From Pirellulaceae bacterium (GTDB lineage: Bacteria; Planctomycetota; Planctomycetia; Pirellulales; Pirellulaceae), in NCBI GenBank assembly GCA_023382975.1, contig JAHDXO010000032.1, forward strand, positions 28,668-92,667: a DNA stretch of 64,000 nucleotides. The letters run 5' to 3'. Below, piece by piece: positions 7,661 through 16,770 of the stretch. Made by a program: the position numbers and the translations under genes. The notes beneath the pieces were generated by a model, which saw only the letters and a list, made by a program, of their open reading frames with translations, had not been told where the DNA came from and ran no database searches. Every line of letters starts with the position of its first letter. The stretch's first letter is position 1.

Positions 7661-8653
7661 ATGCCTGCCAATCTCACTGCACAATATCTGAAAGCCGAGG
7701 CGGAGTACCGCCGGGCGAGCACACCGGAAGAAGAGCTGGAATGCCTTCAGGTGATGCTCCGCGAGTTGCCCAAGCACAAGGGCACCGACAAACTGAACGC
7801 GGAGCTGAAGCAGAAGATCAGCAAGGTCAAAAAAGACTTGCAGCAGCCGCAGGCGAAGGGCAAGCGCGGCGGCATCAAGATTCCCCGCCAGGGCGCCGGT
7901 CGCGCGGTGGTCATCGGCGGTCCGAACGCGGGCAAGAGCCAGTTGTTGCGCAGTCTGACGCGGGCGACGCCCGAGGTGGCGCCCTATCCGTTCACGACCA
8001 TCGAGCCAGTTCCGGGAATGATGCCCTGGGAGGACGTGATGGTCCAGTTGATCGACACGCCGCCGATCACGGCCGACTACTTCGATCCGGTCACCCAAGG
8101 CTTGATCCGCGGCGCGGACCTCGCCGTGCTGATGGTCGACTTGGGATTGGACGAAGGCATCGACGGCTTGCAGGCGGTGCTCTCGCACCTGGCGTCGACC
8201 AAAACTCGGCTGGCCAAAGAGTCGTCGTTGGACGAGAACGACATCGGCGTTTCCTACACGCGGACGCTGCTGGTTCCCAACAAGATCGACTTGCCCGAGG
8301 CGGCCGAACGTTTGGAGTTGATGCACGAATTCTGTCCGCTGGATTTCCCGGAGTACCCGATTTCCGCCGCGCACGGCACGGGACTCGAATCCTTGAGAAA
8401 CGCCATCTACGAGCCTCTGGATGTCATTCGTGTCTACACCAAGTTGCCGATGGCCAAGGAACCGGACTTCGACCGGCCTTTTACGATCCACCGCGGCGGC
8501 ACGTTGCTGGAAATTGCCGAGCAGATTCACAAGGACTTTGCCAAGAACTTGAAGTTCGCCCGCGTCTGGGGCAGTGCGGTGCATGACGGAACGCAGGTCA
8601 AAGGCGATTACGTACTGCACGACAGGGACGTTGTCGAATTGCATGTCGCCTAG
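7661..8653 (+). CDS. DRG/Obg-type GTPase with TGS domain, 330 aa
   Basis: TRAFAC-class GTP-binding protein of the Obg/DRG group, likely ribosome- or RNA-associated. An N-terminal helical, Lys-rich segment (about 1-80) precedes the G domain: G1 VIGGPNAGKSQ, G2 around YPFTT, G3 LIDTPP and G4 LVPNKID. The last 70 residues form a TGS domain, with VYTKLPMAKEPDF leading into FTIHRGGTLLEIAEQIHKDF and ending VVELHVA. G3 reads DTPP rather than the usual DTPG, a small deviation. It sits between the response regulator and polX with short gaps on both sides, so the three are probably co-transcribed. Confidence 0.87.
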   Translation: MPANLTAQYLKAEAEYRRASTPEEELECLQVMLRELPKHKGTDKLNAELKQKISKVKKDLQQPQAKGKRGGIKIPRQGAGRAVVIGGPNAGKSQLLRSLTRATPEVAPYPFTTIEPVPGMMPWEDVMVQLIDTPPITADYFDPVTQGLIRGADLAVLMVDLGLDEGIDGLQAVLSHLASTKTRLAKESSLDENDIGVSYTRTLLVPNKIDLPEAAERLELMHEFCPLDFPEYPISAAHGTGLESLRNAIYEPLDVIRVYTKLPMAKEPDFDRPFTIHRGGTLLEIAEQIHKDFAKNLKFARVWGSAVHDGTQVKGDYVLHDRDVVELHVA

Positions 8654-8663
8654 GAGTGACCGG

Positions 8664-10424
8664 ATGACCAATTCGCAGATCGCCGATGCATTCGAGATGA
8701 TGGCGGACCTGCTCGAATTCCAAGGCGAGAATCCATTCCGAGTACGGGCCTACCGCAACGGCGCGCGGGCCATCCGGAACTTGCCGGAATCCGTCTCGTC
8801 GATCGTGAATGATGATCCCGGGAGATTGCTGGAGATCGACGGCATTGGCAAGGCAGTGGCCGAGAAGTGCGAAGTCCTGGTTCGCACCGGCGAGTTGCCG
8901 CAATTGAAGAAGCTGCAGGACGAGATCCCCGAGAGTGTCTTGACGCTCATGCGGATTCCGGGGATGGGGCCGAAGAAGGCGGCCGCAGTTTATCGTGAAC
9001 TGGGAATCGCGACGCTGGACGATCTGAAGCAGGCTTGTGAATTAGGCCGTATCCGCGAGCTGAAGGGATTTGGGGCGAAGACCGAAGAGGCGATCCTGAG
9101 CGGAATCTCGTTGGCGGCCGCAGCCGGGCGGCGGATCTACTGGGCCAATGCGGACGAGATCGTTGCCGAGTTGCGCAGCCATCTGAGCGATTGCGAGGGG
9201 ATCGAGCAGCTCGAATTCGCCGGCAGCTACCGCCGCGGTCGCGAGACGGTGGGCGATTTGGACGTACTGGTCGTCGCTGCGGAGGTCGACCGGATCATGG
9301 ACCGCTTCGCCGGGTTTTCCGGTTCGCCGAGCGTGTTGGCCCGAGGCGATACGAAGATGTCGATTCGGCTGGCGAGCGGTCTGCAAATCGACTTGCGGAT
9401 CGTACCTCCCGAATCGTTCGGCGCGGCGCTGCAGTACTTCACCGGGTCGAAGGAACACAACGTCGTGCTGCGCGGCCGCGCCAAACAGCGAGGGTTGAAG
9501 ATCAACGAGTACGGCGTTTACCGAGTCGACGGCGACCAAGAGACCTACGTGGCGGGCGCAACGGAGGAAGAAGTCTACGCCGCGCTGGATCTGCCCTGCT
9601 TTCCGCCGGAGCTGCGCGAGGCGCGTCACGAGTTCGCTTGGGCGGACGCGGGGAATCTGCCCAAGTTGATCACTCTGGACGACATTCGGGGCGATCTGCA
9701 CGCCCACACGGACGAGACGGACGGCCAGGCTTCGCTCGATGAGATGGCCGAGGCTGCCCGCGCCCGCGGCCTGCGTTACTTGGCGATCACCGACCATTCA
9801 AAACGTGTTTCGATGGCGGGCGGCCTGGACGAAGAGCGACTGCTGGCGCAGTGGGAGCGGATCGATCAGTTCAACGCGCGCCGCGGCGACGATTTCACGT
9901 TGCTCAAGGGCATCGAGTGCGACATTCTGGAGAAAGGCGGGCTGGACCTGTCGGACGACGTGTTGGCTCAAGCCGACTGGGTGTTGGCCAGCATCCACTA
10001 CGGCCAGCGGCAGCCGCGCGAACAGATCACCGCGCGCATCCTGGAGGCCATCGAGCACCCCAGCGTTTCCGCCATCGCGCATCCGACGGGACGCCTGATC
10101 AATCAGCGGCCCGCCTACGACGTCGATCTCGACGCGTTGTTTGCCGCCGCGAAGAAGCACGGCAAGCTGCTGGAACTGAACGCCAATCCGATGCGACTGG
10201 ACCTGGACGACGTCTACTGCGCCGCTGCCAAGGGACATGGCATTCCGATCGTGATCAACACCGACGCCCACAGCGTGGAGAGTCTGGGCCTGATGCGGTA
10301 CGGCATCCTGCAAGCGCGCCGCGCTGGCCTGACGAAGGCGGATGTCGCCAATACACGCACATGGCCCCAACTAAAGAAGTTGATCGGCAGGAAGCGATCC
10401 GGAGGCGATCAGAAAGGGGAATGA
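8664..10424 (+). CDS. polX: DNA polymerase/3'-5' exonuclease PolX, 586 aa
   Basis: Family X DNA polymerase with a PHP exonuclease domain, active in gap filling during base excision repair. Helix-hairpin-helix motifs occupy the first 130 residues (IDGIGKAVAEK, IPGMGPKKAAAVY, LKGFGAKTEEAI). The nucleotidyltransferase core follows with GSYRRGRETVGDLDVLV (about residue 185, the DxD pair) and a third Asp in LQIDLRIV. The PHP domain starts near residue 342 with metal ligands in LHAHTDETDG, ITDHSK, GIECDI, SIHYGQ, AHPTGR and NTDAHS. The start at 8664 is chosen because taggag lies just upstream; longer versions overlap the GTPase gene. The stop overlaps the ATG of the next gene (ATGA). Confidence 0.95.
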   Translation: MTNSQIADAFEMMADLLEFQGENPFRVRAYRNGARAIRNLPESVSSIVNDDPGRLLEIDGIGKAVAEKCEVLVRTGELPQLKKLQDEIPESVLTLMRIPGMGPKKAAAVYRELGIATLDDLKQACELGRIRELKGFGAKTEEAILSGISLAAAAGRRIYWANADEIVAELRSHLSDCEGIEQLEFAGSYRRGRETVGDLDVLVVAAEVDRIMDRFAGFSGSPSVLARGDTKMSIRLASGLQIDLRIVPPESFGAALQYFTGSKEHNVVLRGRAKQRGLKINEYGVYRVDGDQETYVAGATEEEVYAALDLPCFPPELREARHEFAWADAGNLPKLITLDDIRGDLHAHTDETDGQASLDEMAEAARARGLRYLAITDHSKRVSMAGGLDEERLLAQWERIDQFNARRGDDFTLLKGIECDILEKGGLDLSDDVLAQADWVLASIHYGQRQPREQITARILEAIEHPSVSAIAHPTGRLINQRPAYDVDLDALFAAAKKHGKLLELNANPMRLDLDDVYCAAAKGHGIPIVINTDAHSVESLGLMRYGILQARRAGLTKADVANTRTWPQLKKLIGRKRSGGDQKGE

Positions 10425-11722
10425 CCACCGACTTGCTGGATCTCTCACCTCATTCCGTCCGCTCAAACCGCTGGCGGCAGTTCGGGTTGATTCTCCTGCT
10501 GGCCATCTGTGTCCGGGGCGGAGTCGTGCTTGCGGGCTGGCCGCGGTTTCGGGACGATCCGGACGGCTACCGCCAACTAGCGCAGAACCTGCTGGATCAC
10601 GGAATGTTCGGTTACACGGTCGTTCGTGACGGCGAACGTCGAATCGTCCCTACTGCGTACCGACCGCCGGTGTATCCGCTCGTGCTAGCGGCCGTCGGAA
10701 CGATCGGCGGTGTCGGAGTGCCAACGGTTGCCTGGTTGCATCTGGTGTTCGGTGTGGCCACCGTGGCTTTGGTGTACGCCGTCGCCGTCGGGCCGCTGGG
10801 CTCGCGCGTGGCAAGTCTCGCCGCCCTGTTGGTGACGTTCGATCCGATTCTGTTGAACCAGTCGGTGCTGGTGATGACCGAGACGATCGCCGCCGGACTG
10901 GCCGCTGCTGCGTGGCTGCTGTTGAGCCGGGATAGGCTGCTCGAACGCCCCTTTGCCCTGCGGTCCGCCGGACTGGTCTTGGGCATCGCGGCGCTGTGCC
11001 GCCCCGTCTTTCTCGTATGGCTCGTGCTGGCCGCGGCGGTCGTGCTCGCATCGGCCGCAAAACATCGCCGCTGGCACGCGGCGTTGGGATTTTGTCTGTG
11101 TGCTGCCGCGGTGCTGGCGCCGTGGGTGATGCGGAACGCATACCGATTCCAGCGACCGATTGTCTCGACAACGCATGGCGGCTACACGCTGTGGCTGGCC
11201 AACAATCAGGATTACTACGAATTCCTGAGCGAGCCCGCGGGACGATCCGTCTGGGATTCGGCCGAGTTGGATGCCGCGTACAACCGGGTCAAGGATGATC
11301 TGGACGGGGATGAAGTTGCCGCGGACGACTGGGCTCGCCAGCAAGCGATGCAATGCATTCAGCAACAGCCGCTCACGTTCGTTCGCGCCTGCACCGCGCG
11401 GATCGGTCGCCTGTGGGGATTCGTCCCAAACCGCCTTGCGCCGGACGAGTCCGCTACTCGCCTTGCGGCACGCTGGGCAGTTGGCATTTGGTATTTGGGC
11501 GTCTCTCTGCTTGCTCTATTCGCCGCATCTTGCCTGATGTGGCGTCTGCTGCAGACGCCCTGGCTATGGGGCGTTTTGCTCTGCATTTCGTTGACGGCTG
11601 TCCACAGTGTCTACTGGACGGATCTGCGGATGCGCGCCCCGGCGATTCCCGTGCTCTGTGTAGCAGCCGCCTGGGGGGCCGCTCGGTTCTGGGAACAACG
11701 AAGACGGTCCGTCGATCCGTAA
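10421..11722 (+). CDS. Membrane glycosyltransferase, GT39/ArnT-like, 433 aa
   Basis: Polytopic inner-membrane protein of the GT-C class, expected to transfer a sugar from a polyprenyl-phosphate donor on the periplasmic side. The first loop after transmembrane segment 1 contains an acidic motif (RFRDDPDGYRQLAQNLLDHG) typical of the ArnT/PMT-like families, and about nine hydrophobic segments follow, for example VASLAALLVTFDPILL and LGFCLCAAAVLAPWVMRN. The ATG overlaps the polX stop, so it is translationally coupled to polX although the functions look unrelated. Frames that extend upstream run antiparallel to the polX PHP domain and are rejected as start sites. Acceptor unknown. Confidence 0.8.
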   Translation: MTTDLLDLSPHSVRSNRWRQFGLILLLAICVRGGVVLAGWPRFRDDPDGYRQLAQNLLDHGMFGYTVVRDGERRIVPTAYRPPVYPLVLAAVGTIGGVGVPTVAWLHLVFGVATVALVYAVAVGPLGSRVASLAALLVTFDPILLNQSVLVMTETIAAGLAAAAWLLLSRDRLLERPFALRSAGLVLGIAALCRPVFLVWLVLAAAVVLASAAKHRRWHAALGFCLCAAAVLAPWVMRNAYRFQRPIVSTTHGGYTLWLANNQDYYEFLSEPAGRSVWDSAELDAAYNRVKDDLDGDEVAADDWARQQAMQCIQQQPLTFVRACTARIGRLWGFVPNRLAPDESATRLAARWAVGIWYLGVSLLALFAASCLMWRLLQTPWLWGVLLCISLTAVHSVYWTDLRMRAPAIPVLCVAAAWGAARFWEQRRRSVDP

Positions 11723-11844
11723 CTGGTTGACGTTGCACGATTTGGGCCGGATGCGAGGGCGGCAAACCAGCCTTGCTCTGTCCGGCGACGGTTCCTATAA
11801 TCCGCCGCCTGAAGATCTCGTCTTCGTGCGCGCGCTGACTTCGG

Positions 11845-14800
11845 GTGAAGTCCCTTTTCGATCGATCGATTCCGAGATTTGGCAAGGATGCCCTGGCTCT
11901 GACTGCTCGATTTCGACAGAAATCACGATGGTTGCGCCGCGTGGCGTTGGTGCGTCGCGCTGGCTGGTGCCTCGCCTGTTGGCTACTGACGGCGTTGGCC
12001 GGCGACACGGGTGCGCTGGTGGCGGGATCGGAGATCGCGTTGCCTCAGCCGTCGCTCAATGCATCGATTCACATCCGCGCGGATCGAGCGAACCGATGGA
12101 CTGAGGGCAGCTACGAGGTGTGGATGCTGCGAGGCAACTGTCAGATCGTCCAGGATCAACTTGCCGCGCGCGGCGACGATGCCGTGCTGTGGATCCTGCG
12201 GGCTCCGCCGCTGGGCGATCAGGACAGCCGGGTGCTGGCGTATCTCGAAGGCGGCGTGGTGGTCGAACACCGCCCTCGCGACACGGACGGATCGAACGAC
12301 GTTCGCCCCCCAGGACTGATCCAGGACGGACATTGGTTCGGGCGTTTCTTCACGTCGACGGACATCGACGTCAAGATCGACTCGTCGGTGACTGGGTTTG
12401 TGCCCGAGATCGTACCGGCGCTCTACCAACGGGGTCGCGACGCCTGGGATCAACCAAGGCCGCAGGTCGTGCAACCCGTTCAATACACCGCGCCACCGCC
12501 CATGCTGCCGGCGCCGAACGTGTCACCCTCGCCGCCCGGGATGCCTCGGCAATACGAAGTCATCCCTGCCCCCGCTCCGGCGCCGATTTCCCCGCAGAGT
12601 CCCCCAACCGCCGCCCGACCGACCGCGCGCCGGATTCTGATCCGGTCCCGGGGCAACGTGCGGATGCAGGGCAAGGTGTTCCCCAGCCCGGACGGGCGTG
12701 AAACGGTGGCAGTGGTCACCTCGGGCGTGAACGTCATCGTGGACGGGATCGAAAATGTCTCCGGACTGATCGGCGACAAGATCGATATCGAGGCGGACCG
12801 GATTGTCGTCTGGACGGCCGCCCTGGACTCGCTCGACTTGTCCGGCGAATCCTCTGGCCAGAAGCTGCAACCCAGCGAAGCTCCCCTGGAGTTCTACATC
12901 GAGGGCAACATCGTCTTCCGCGAAGGCGACCGCGTGATCTATGCCGAACGAATGTACTACAACGTGCCGCGCCGCTCGGGCATGGTGTTGAATGCGGAAA
13001 TCCTCTCGCCCGCGCCGGGCTATCCGGGATTGATCCGCTTGAAGGCCGACGTGCTGCAGCAGGTGGACGAGCAGAACTTCCAGGCGTTCGGCGCGTCGGT
13101 GACTTCCAGTCGCATGGGCGTGCCGCGGTACTGGTTCCAGGCGCAGAACGTCGAGTTTCAGGACCGCCAACGGCCGCTGGTCAACCCGTTCAACGGCCAG
13201 CCGCTGGTCGATCCCGAAACCGGCGATCCGGCGATCGAGCACGAGTATCTGGCGACCAGCCGCAACAACTTCGTCTACGTGGCCGGAGTGCCCGTGCTGT
13301 ACTGGCCTGTGATGGCGACCAACCTGGAGAAGCCTTCCTTCTATCTGGACCAGTTGCGCATCCGCAACGACAACGTCTTCGGATTCCAGATCTACCCGGA
13401 TTTCGACGTCTACCAGGTGTTGGGAATCCGCAATCCTCCGAACGGGACGAAGTGGACGTTCTCACCGGACTGGTTGAGCGACCGCGGCTTTGCCCTGGGC
13501 ACCGAGTTCGAGTACGATCGGTTCGGCTTTTTGAACGTCCCCGGACCGGTGAAGGGCGACTTCGAAGCCTGGGGCATCCGGGATTCGGGACTGGACAACC
13601 TGGGACTGGACCGCCGCGCGGTCGCACCGGCGACGGAGAATCGCGGGCGGGTCTTCTGGAATCACCGCCACGAACTGCCGAACAATTTCCAGTTCACCGG
13701 CGAAGTCGGCTGGATCAGCGACCGCAACTTCCTGGAACAGTACTATCCGCTCGCGTGGGACGAGCGCAAAGACGAAACCACGGGCATCGAGTTGAAGCAA
13801 TTCCTGGGCAGCAACACCTGGAGCATCAACGCCGACGTCCGTTTGAATGATTTCTTTTCGCAGACCGAGTGGCTGCCTCGTGCGGACCACTTCGCGCTCG
13901 GGGTTTCTCCGTTCGAACGCTTCACTTGGTTTGCGCATTCGCACGTCGGATATGGACAACTGCGGACGGCCGAACTGCCGCCTGCTGGCGCCGAACCGGC
14001 GCAAGATCCGCTGCCTTGGGAAACCGACACGCTGGGCACCCCGTTCGACCAGCGCCGCGGTGTGCGGGCCGTCACGCGGCAGGAGATCGATCTGCCGCTG
14101 TCGCTCGGGCCGTTGCGCGTTGTTCCCTACGCGCTGGGCGAACTGGGGTACTGGGCCGAGGACCGGGACGCCCTGGAGGTTCAACGGGCCTATGGCCAAG
14201 CCGGGGTGCGCGCCAGTTTGCCGTTCTGGAGCGTGAATCCTGCCGTGCAAAGCCTGTTGTGGAATGTCAACGGAATCGCCCACAAAGTCACCCTGGACGC
14301 CGACTTCTTCTGGGCCGACGCAACCGAGGATGTCTCGCGCATGGCGCTGTACGATCCGTTGGACGACGACTCCACGGAGCATTTCCAGCGGCGGTTCATC
14401 AACGATCTGTTCGGTGGCGCACTGCCTCAACAATTCGACGCCCGCAACTACGCACTGCGCAGCGGCATGCAGAACTGGGTGACCGCGCCCGTGCCCGAGA
14501 TCGCCAGCGATTTCAGCGTGGTTCGAACGGGAATTCGGCAGCGGTGGCAGACCAAACGCGGACTTCCCGGCCGCGAGCGGATCGTCGATTGGATCACGCT
14601 GGACGTCGAAGGATCGTTCTTTCCGGACGCCGACCGCGACAATTTCGGCGAAGTCGCCGGCCTGCTGAACTACGATTTCCGCTGGCACCTGGGTGATCGC
14701 TTGACCCTGCTGTCCGACGGTTTCACCGATCTCTTCACGGACGGCCTGCGCACCTTTTCGGTCGGCAGCATGATTGGCCGACCGCTGCGGGGCAGCCTCT

Positions 14801-15114
14801 ACCTCGGGTACCGGTCGATCGAGGGTCCGATCAGCAGCGACCGCGTCATGGCGGCTGTCAACTACCGGATGAGCGAGAAGTGGATTCTGAATGCCGGCGC
14901 CGCGTACGACCTGTCGGAACGCTGGAATCTGGGCGAGAGTGTCAGCGTGACGCGGATCGGCGAATCGATGCTGATTCGACTGGGCGTCAACATCGATCGC
15001 AGCCGCGACAACGTGGGAATCGGATTGGCCATCGAGCCCAGATTCATGGGCGGCAAGCTATCCCAGGTGGGCGGCGTTCCGATTCCGCCCGTCGGCGCCT
15101 TCGGCCTGGAATAG
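11845..15114 (+). CDS. LptD/OstA-like outer-membrane protein, 1089 aa
   Basis: Probable planctomycete version of the LPS transport/assembly protein LptD. After an N-terminal hydrophobic export signal (about residues 35-60, WCLACWLLTALAG) and a Pro-rich linker (about 205-255), the region about 262-430 has the OstA/LptA-like beta-jellyroll pattern (RGNVRMQGKVF, FYIEGNIVFREGDRVIYAERMYY). From about residue 480 to the end alternating aromatic strands with RxxWxxxH-like turns fit a beta barrel, ending with GLE. The GTG start at 11845 is uncertain; a start nearer the hydrophobic segment is possible. A stand-alone transport partner is not visible beside it, but a FtsX/MacB permease and a POTRA-like protein follow, making an envelope-related cluster. 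Confidence 0.75.
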   Translation: MKSLFDRSIPRFGKDALALTARFRQKSRWLRRVALVRRAGWCLACWLLTALAGDTGALVAGSEIALPQPSLNASIHIRADRANRWTEGSYEVWMLRGNCQIVQDQLAARGDDAVLWILRAPPLGDQDSRVLAYLEGGVVVEHRPRDTDGSNDVRPPGLIQDGHWFGRFFTSTDIDVKIDSSVTGFVPEIVPALYQRGRDAWDQPRPQVVQPVQYTAPPPMLPAPNVSPSPPGMPRQYEVIPAPAPAPISPQSPPTAARPTARRILIRSRGNVRMQGKVFPSPDGRETVAVVTSGVNVIVDGIENVSGLIGDKIDIEADRIVVWTAALDSLDLSGESSGQKLQPSEAPLEFYIEGNIVFREGDRVIYAERMYYNVPRRSGMVLNAEILSPAPGYPGLIRLKADVLQQVDEQNFQAFGASVTSSRMGVPRYWFQAQNVEFQDRQRPLVNPFNGQPLVDPETGDPAIEHEYLATSRNNFVYVAGVPVLYWPVMATNLEKPSFYLDQLRIRNDNVFGFQIYPDFDVYQVLGIRNPPNGTKWTFSPDWLSDRGFALGTEFEYDRFGFLNVPGPVKGDFEAWGIRDSGLDNLGLDRRAVAPATENRGRVFWNHRHELPNNFQFTGEVGWISDRNFLEQYYPLAWDERKDETTGIELKQFLGSNTWSINADVRLNDFFSQTEWLPRADHFALGVSPFERFTWFAHSHVGYGQLRTAELPPAGAEPAQDPLPWETDTLGTPFDQRRGVRAVTRQEIDLPLSLGPLRVVPYALGELGYWAEDRDALEVQRAYGQAGVRASLPFWSVNPAVQSLLWNVNGIAHKVTLDADFFWADATEDVSRMALYDPLDDDSTEHFQRRFINDLFGGALPQQFDARNYALRSGMQNWVTAPVPEIASDFSVVRTGIRQRWQTKRGLPGRERIVDWITLDVEGSFFPDADRDNFGEVAGLLNYDFRWHLGDRLTLLSDGFTDLFTDGLRTFSVGSMIGRPLRGSLYLGYRSIEGPISSDRVMAAVNYRMSEKWILNAGAAYDLSERWNLGESVSVTRIGESMLIRLGVNIDRSRDNVGIGLAIEPRFMGGKLSQVGGVPIPPVGAFGLE

Positions 15115-15134
15115 GCCATTCGTGCCCGCCACCT

Positions 15135-15237
15135 GTAGCCGAATTCGTGAGAATTCGGACTCTTCTCCAGCGCCCCGCGAAATTCACAAGCATGTTGATT
15201 CACCCTGATTCATCCGAATTCTCACGAATTCGGCTAC
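15135..15237. repeat. 24-bp perfect inverted repeat, REP/MITE-like
   Basis: A 24-base arm beginning gtagccgaattcgtgag at 15135-15158 is exactly repeated in reverse complement at 15214-15237, 55 bases apart. Each arm also has internal symmetry (gaattc either side of gtga). It lies between the LptD-like gene and the permease gene and could fold into a long hairpin in RNA or be a small non-autonomous mobile element. Confidence 0.8.
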
Positions 15238-15331
15238 GGACGAAAACGGACGAACCAACCCGAGGACGATACAGTATACTAGGAAACGTCGGTGCCACTT
15301 CCCAACTCCTTCCTCCGGATGCTTTCCTACC

Positions 15332-16711
15332 ATGTTTTGGCTGCGGACCTGGATCTTGGGCATCAAGAGCCTGCTGGTTCATCCCTTGCGGTCGTTGCTG
15401 ACCGTGTTGGGTATTTTTATTGGTGTGGCGAGCGTTATTTGGCTGGTCGCCATCGGGGAAGGAATCAGTCAGGAAGCGCAGCGCCAGATCGAAGGCCTGG
15501 GCGCCGACAACATCATTGTCCTGAGCGTGAAGCCGCCCGCTGAGGTGACCGCGGGTTTCTCCGGCCCCGTGCCGTACGGACTGAAACGCGACGAGTACAC
15601 CAAGCTGGTCAAGACCATTCCCACGTTGCGAAGCGCTCTGCCCATCCGCGAAATTCGCCGCCAGATCAGCTACGGACGGCGCGATCCGGTCGACGGGCGG
15701 CTGGTCGGGTGTACCCCCGAGTACGCGCAGGTCACTCGGCTGGAAATCGACCGCGGCCGGTTCTTGACGGATGCCGACGTGCAGGAACGCCACAGTCATT
15801 GCGTCCTGGCGGGCCGACTTGCCGAACGGCTCTTTCCCTACGAAGACCCGATCGGACGGCGGGTCTACATGGCCGAGAGCCGGAGCTATTTCGAAGTGGT
15901 CGGCGTGTTGAAGCACCGCAACCCGACGGCGGCGATCGGCGGCTCGCTGGCGGCGCAGGATTTCTCCGAAGACATGTACGTTCCGATCAGCACGCTGCGG
16001 CAGCGGGTCGGCGATTTCATCGTCACGCGGCGCGGCAGCTCGATGAATGTCGAAGTCGTCCAGTTGAACCAGATCACGCTGCGAGTCGATTCGGTCCAGA
16101 ACGTCCGCGAAACGGCCGACCTGGTGCGAGTCAGCTTGGGACTGCCTCTGGAACGAGAGACCAGCGGCGAAGCCGGGCAGAGCAGCGGCGAGCCGAGGAA
16201 GTACCGCCAGGATGTCGCCGTCGTCGTGCCCGAGGAACTGCTCGAACAGGCCCGTGTGACCCGGCTGATGTTCATGGTGCTGATGGGACTGATCGCTGCG
16301 ATCTCGCTGTTGGTCGGCGGTATTGGAATCATGAACATCATGTTGGCGACGGTTACCGAACGGACCCGCGAGATCGGCATCCGCCGCGCCCTGGGCGCGA
16401 CGCGGTTGCACATCGTCACCCAGTTTCTGGTCGAGACGATTTCGTTGTCGGTCGTAGGCGGCGCGACGGGGGTCATCTTCGGGCTGTTCTGCCCCCCGAT
16501 CATGAAGAGCGTTCGAGACTTTCTGCTGAATACGCGTCCCGACCTGATGGACAAACTGCCGGACGTTGTCCGCACCGTCACGCCGGTGGTCGTCCATGAA
16601 TCGATCCCCGTGGCCTTCGGCATCTCGGTGGCCGTGGGAGTCCTGTTCGGCATCTACCCGGCGATCCGAGCCGCCTATATGGACCCGATCGAAGCCCTGC
16701 GGCACGAGTGA
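15332..16711 (+). CDS. MacB/FtsX-type ABC transporter permease, 459 aa
   Basis: Inner-membrane permease of the MacB mechanotransmission type. An N-terminal helix (LRSLLTVLGIFIGVASVIWLVAIGEG, about 19-44) is followed by a large periplasmic domain (about 45-310). Three more helices complete the FtsX domain: MVLMGLIAAISLLVGGIGIMNIMLATVTERTREIGIRRALGA (conserved permease motif), SLSVVGGATGVIFGLF and VAFGISVAVGVLFGIYPAIRAA. It ends with the usual DPIEALRHE. No ATPase gene adjoins it, so the partner must be elsewhere. Efflux or lipoprotein/lipid handling are both possible; its place after an LptD-like gene favours envelope work. Confidence 0.88.
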   Translation: MFWLRTWILGIKSLLVHPLRSLLTVLGIFIGVASVIWLVAIGEGISQEAQRQIEGLGADNIIVLSVKPPAEVTAGFSGPVPYGLKRDEYTKLVKTIPTLRSALPIREIRRQISYGRRDPVDGRLVGCTPEYAQVTRLEIDRGRFLTDADVQERHSHCVLAGRLAERLFPYEDPIGRRVYMAESRSYFEVVGVLKHRNPTAAIGGSLAAQDFSEDMYVPISTLRQRVGDFIVTRRGSSMNVEVVQLNQITLRVDSVQNVRETADLVRVSLGLPLERETSGEAGQSSGEPRKYRQDVAVVVPEELLEQARVTRLMFMVLMGLIAAISLLVGGIGIMNIMLATVTERTREIGIRRALGATRLHIVTQFLVETISLSVVGGATGVIFGLFCPPIMKSVRDFLLNTRPDLMDKLPDVVRTVTPVVVHESIPVAFGISVAVGVLFGIYPAIRAAYMDPIEALRHE

Positions 16712-16731
16712 TCGAAGGACACGGGTGGGAG

Positions 16732-16757
16732 CACAGGCTGGCAGCCCGTGCTACGAG
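16732..16757. repeat. Dispersed palindrome, copy 1
   Basis: The word cacaggctggcagcccgtgc and its flank ctacgag form an imperfect palindrome between converging genes. Closely related copies occur at 55826-55851 and 61239-61264, so this is a small intergenic repeat family, possibly a transcription-ending hairpin for the two converging genes here. Confidence 0.7.
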
Positions 16758-16770
16758 AGGGGACCGGCGT

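Noticed and set aside
9851..10420. Upstream extension of the membrane glycosyltransferase frame
   Set aside because: It overlaps the PolX PHP domain in another frame; the ATG at 10421 with its ATGA overlap begins the real protein just before its first membrane segment.
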